Notes under the pieces: model-generated | Told to the model about the DNA's origin: nothing | The model's input: only the letters and a program-made list of their open reading frames with translations | The model's database searches: none | Translations under genes and position numbers: made by a program | Assembly: GCA_003154025.1 (NCBI GenBank) | Contig: PMCE01000066.1 | Span: 503-5,880, forward strand | DNA length: 5,378 nucleotides | Reading direction: 5' to 3' | DNA from: Syntrophaceae bacterium | Lineage (GTDB): Bacteria; Desulfobacterota; SM23-61 | Shown here: one piece after another, positions 5,337 through 5,378 of the stretch | Numbering within the stretch: the first letter of the stretch is position 1 | How the letters are laid out: each line of letters opens with the position of its first letter

Positions 5337-5378
5337 TGTCATCACCTGGCAGAGGTGGAAGCAGGAAGGATATTGTGG

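Overview
The window holds five complete protein-coding genes of bacterial acyl-CoA and hydroxy-acid metabolism plus four non-coding gaps. Genes are GC-rich with purine-rich GGAGG-type ribosome binding sites and ATG starts, while the first 300 bases are visibly AT-richer and repeat-laden. This gene content together with short degenerate dispersed repeats suggests a free-living, catabolically versatile Gram-negative bacterium, perhaps of the Desulfobacterota/'deltaproteobacterial' type. That placement is inference; the window has no rRNA or marker gene to fix it.

Layout. 1-325: non-coding DNA with a 9-bp tandem repeat (54-94) and degenerate 10-bp units (13-30 and 225-254). 326-1117 (+): a crotonase-fold enoyl-CoA hydratase/isomerase whose two classical catalytic glutamates are both replaced. 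1118-1301: a convergent gap with a hairpin that works best as an intrinsic terminator for the minus-strand genes. 1302-2195 (-): a 3-hydroxyisobutyrate dehydrogenase-family NAD(P) oxidoreductase. 2196-2398: a gap with a 28-bp imperfect palindrome. 2399-3730 (-): an MmgE/PrpD-family protein (2-methylcitrate dehydratase / cis-aconitate decarboxylase fold). 3731-4098: a divergent regulatory region with a candidate promoter for each side. 4099-4485 (+): a small VOC (glyoxalase / methylmalonyl-CoA epimerase-like) protein. 4517-5305 (+): a classical SDR dehydrogenase, 31 bp after the VOC gene and probably cotranscribed with it. 5306-5378: a weak hairpin, then a possible GTG start of a further gene at the window edge.

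How the genes might work together. The minus-strand pair (MmgE/PrpD then HIBADH) could act on a branched or hydroxylated carboxylic acid, and the plus-strand pair (VOC then SDR) on another hydroxy/keto intermediate. The crotonase could handle an unsaturated CoA ester. Such mixtures are common in catabolic islands, but no CoA ligase, acyl-CoA dehydrogenase, transporter or regulator lies in the window, so no pathway or substrate can be assigned.

I do not see a new defence, mobile or RNA-based system. The points most worth a second look are the altered crotonase active site, the strand-asymmetric terminator, the operator-like palindrome over the MmgE promoter, and the 12-bp tandem duplication abutting a near-consensus promoter ahead of the VOC gene.
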